From Bacteroidota bacterium (lineage in GTDB: Bacteria > Bacteroidota > Bacteroidia > Chitinophagales > Chitinophagaceae): a stretch of 46,614 nt of DNA. The stretch lies in the NCBI GenBank assembly GCA_029560415.1, contig JAKQKY010000010.1, forward strand, positions 1-46,614. The letters run 5' to 3'. The notes beneath the pieces are model-generated. The model did not search any database, was not told the origin of the DNA, and saw only the letters and a program-made list of their open reading frames with translations. Numbering within the stretch: the first letter of the stretch is position 1; each line of letters begins with the position of its first letter. The position numbers and the translations under genes were made by a program. Positions 46,451-46,614 of this stretch are shown here, piece after piece.

Positions 46451-46575
46451 GGAATAGCAAATGATGGTATTCCAAAAAAACAATAATAATCCAGCTTTAG
46501 GTAATAAGGAATAGCTAATTATGCATTAATTAACAATGAGCAGGCAGCAGCTTTTCATAATTAATTCACTCCAAA

Positions 46576-46614
46576 ATGAACCTTACCGACTGGCAACATT
46601 TTCCATTAATTTTT
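46576..46614 (+). CDS. Possible start of a gene running off the right edge
   Basis: ATG at 46576, after CTCCAAA, opens a frame without stop for 13 codons to the window end (MNLTDWQHFPLIF). Too short to recognise; the divergent placement from the DUF922 gene makes a real start plausible. Confidence 0.3.
   Translation, partial: MNLTDWQHFPLIF

Overview
This 46.6 kb window reads as a chromosomal segment of a Bacteroidota bacterium, most likely family Chitinophagaceae. Pointers are a type III glutamine synthetase, a single-chain gcvP, many secreted proteins of Bacteroidota type, AT-rich intergenic DNA with few Shine-Dalgarno sequences, and several copies of the Bacteroidota -7 promoter element TANNTTTG. 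I saw no tRNA, rRNA, CRISPR array, insertion sequence or prophage gene. This is ordinary core and accessory chromosome, not an obvious island. Functions were assigned by reading protein motifs by eye; no database search was run.

Layout. 1-2.0 kb: lipB (3' end outside the window) divergent from rluD and a small DUF3820 gene. 2.0-12.2 kb: a long minus-strand block with a secreted unknown, def, ruvX, an MqnP-like prenyltransferase, a TrmH-type methyltransferase, pyrG, proC, hldD and purL. It is broken by two gaps of about 400 bp, one holding two small ORFs and one holding hairpins and a short tandem repeat. 12.3-20.3 kb: plus strand, with a multipass membrane protein, GSIII, a transglutaminase-like protein lacking the catalytic Cys, a secreted esterase, and an ECF sigma / anti-sigma-like / outer-membrane-like trio. 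20.3-24.3 kb: minus strand, with a YdeI-type protein, a DsbA-like protein lacking one active-site Cys, and clpB. 24.4-29.1 kb: plus strand, with a serine hydrolase, a beta-barrel-like protein, a small channel-like membrane protein, queG and anmK. 29.1-30.7 kb: a SRPBCC protein and an ABC-2 permease on minus. 30.8-34.2 kb: folK, a deoxynucleoside kinase, an MFS transporter and a Tat-exported metallo-beta-lactamase-fold protein. 34.3-39.7 kb: a YkgJ cysteine-cluster protein, gcvP, a small unknown, a cold-shock protein and a DUF6263-like protein. 39.7-43.1 kb: an MFS transporter, a hotdog thioesterase and a GT35 phosphorylase-like protein. 43.2-46.5 kb: a DtxR/MntR regulator overlapping an Nramp-UspA fusion transporter, then a DUF922 protein.

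Most interesting points: (1) the mntR-mntH unit, with a perfect 12+12 bp inverted repeat centred on the -7 element one base before the GTG start of mntR, controlling an Nramp transporter with a C-terminal universal-stress domain; (2) a GT35 protein with Thr where glycogen phosphorylases bind PLP through Lys; (3) two degenerate catalytic sites elsewhere (transglutaminase Cys to Ser, DsbA-like first Cys to Ser); (4) a 120-residue protein shaped like a two-helix K+ channel with GMGP where the selectivity filter would be; (5) two unannotated small ORFs, the first with a strong Shine-Dalgarno, in the pyrG-proC gap.
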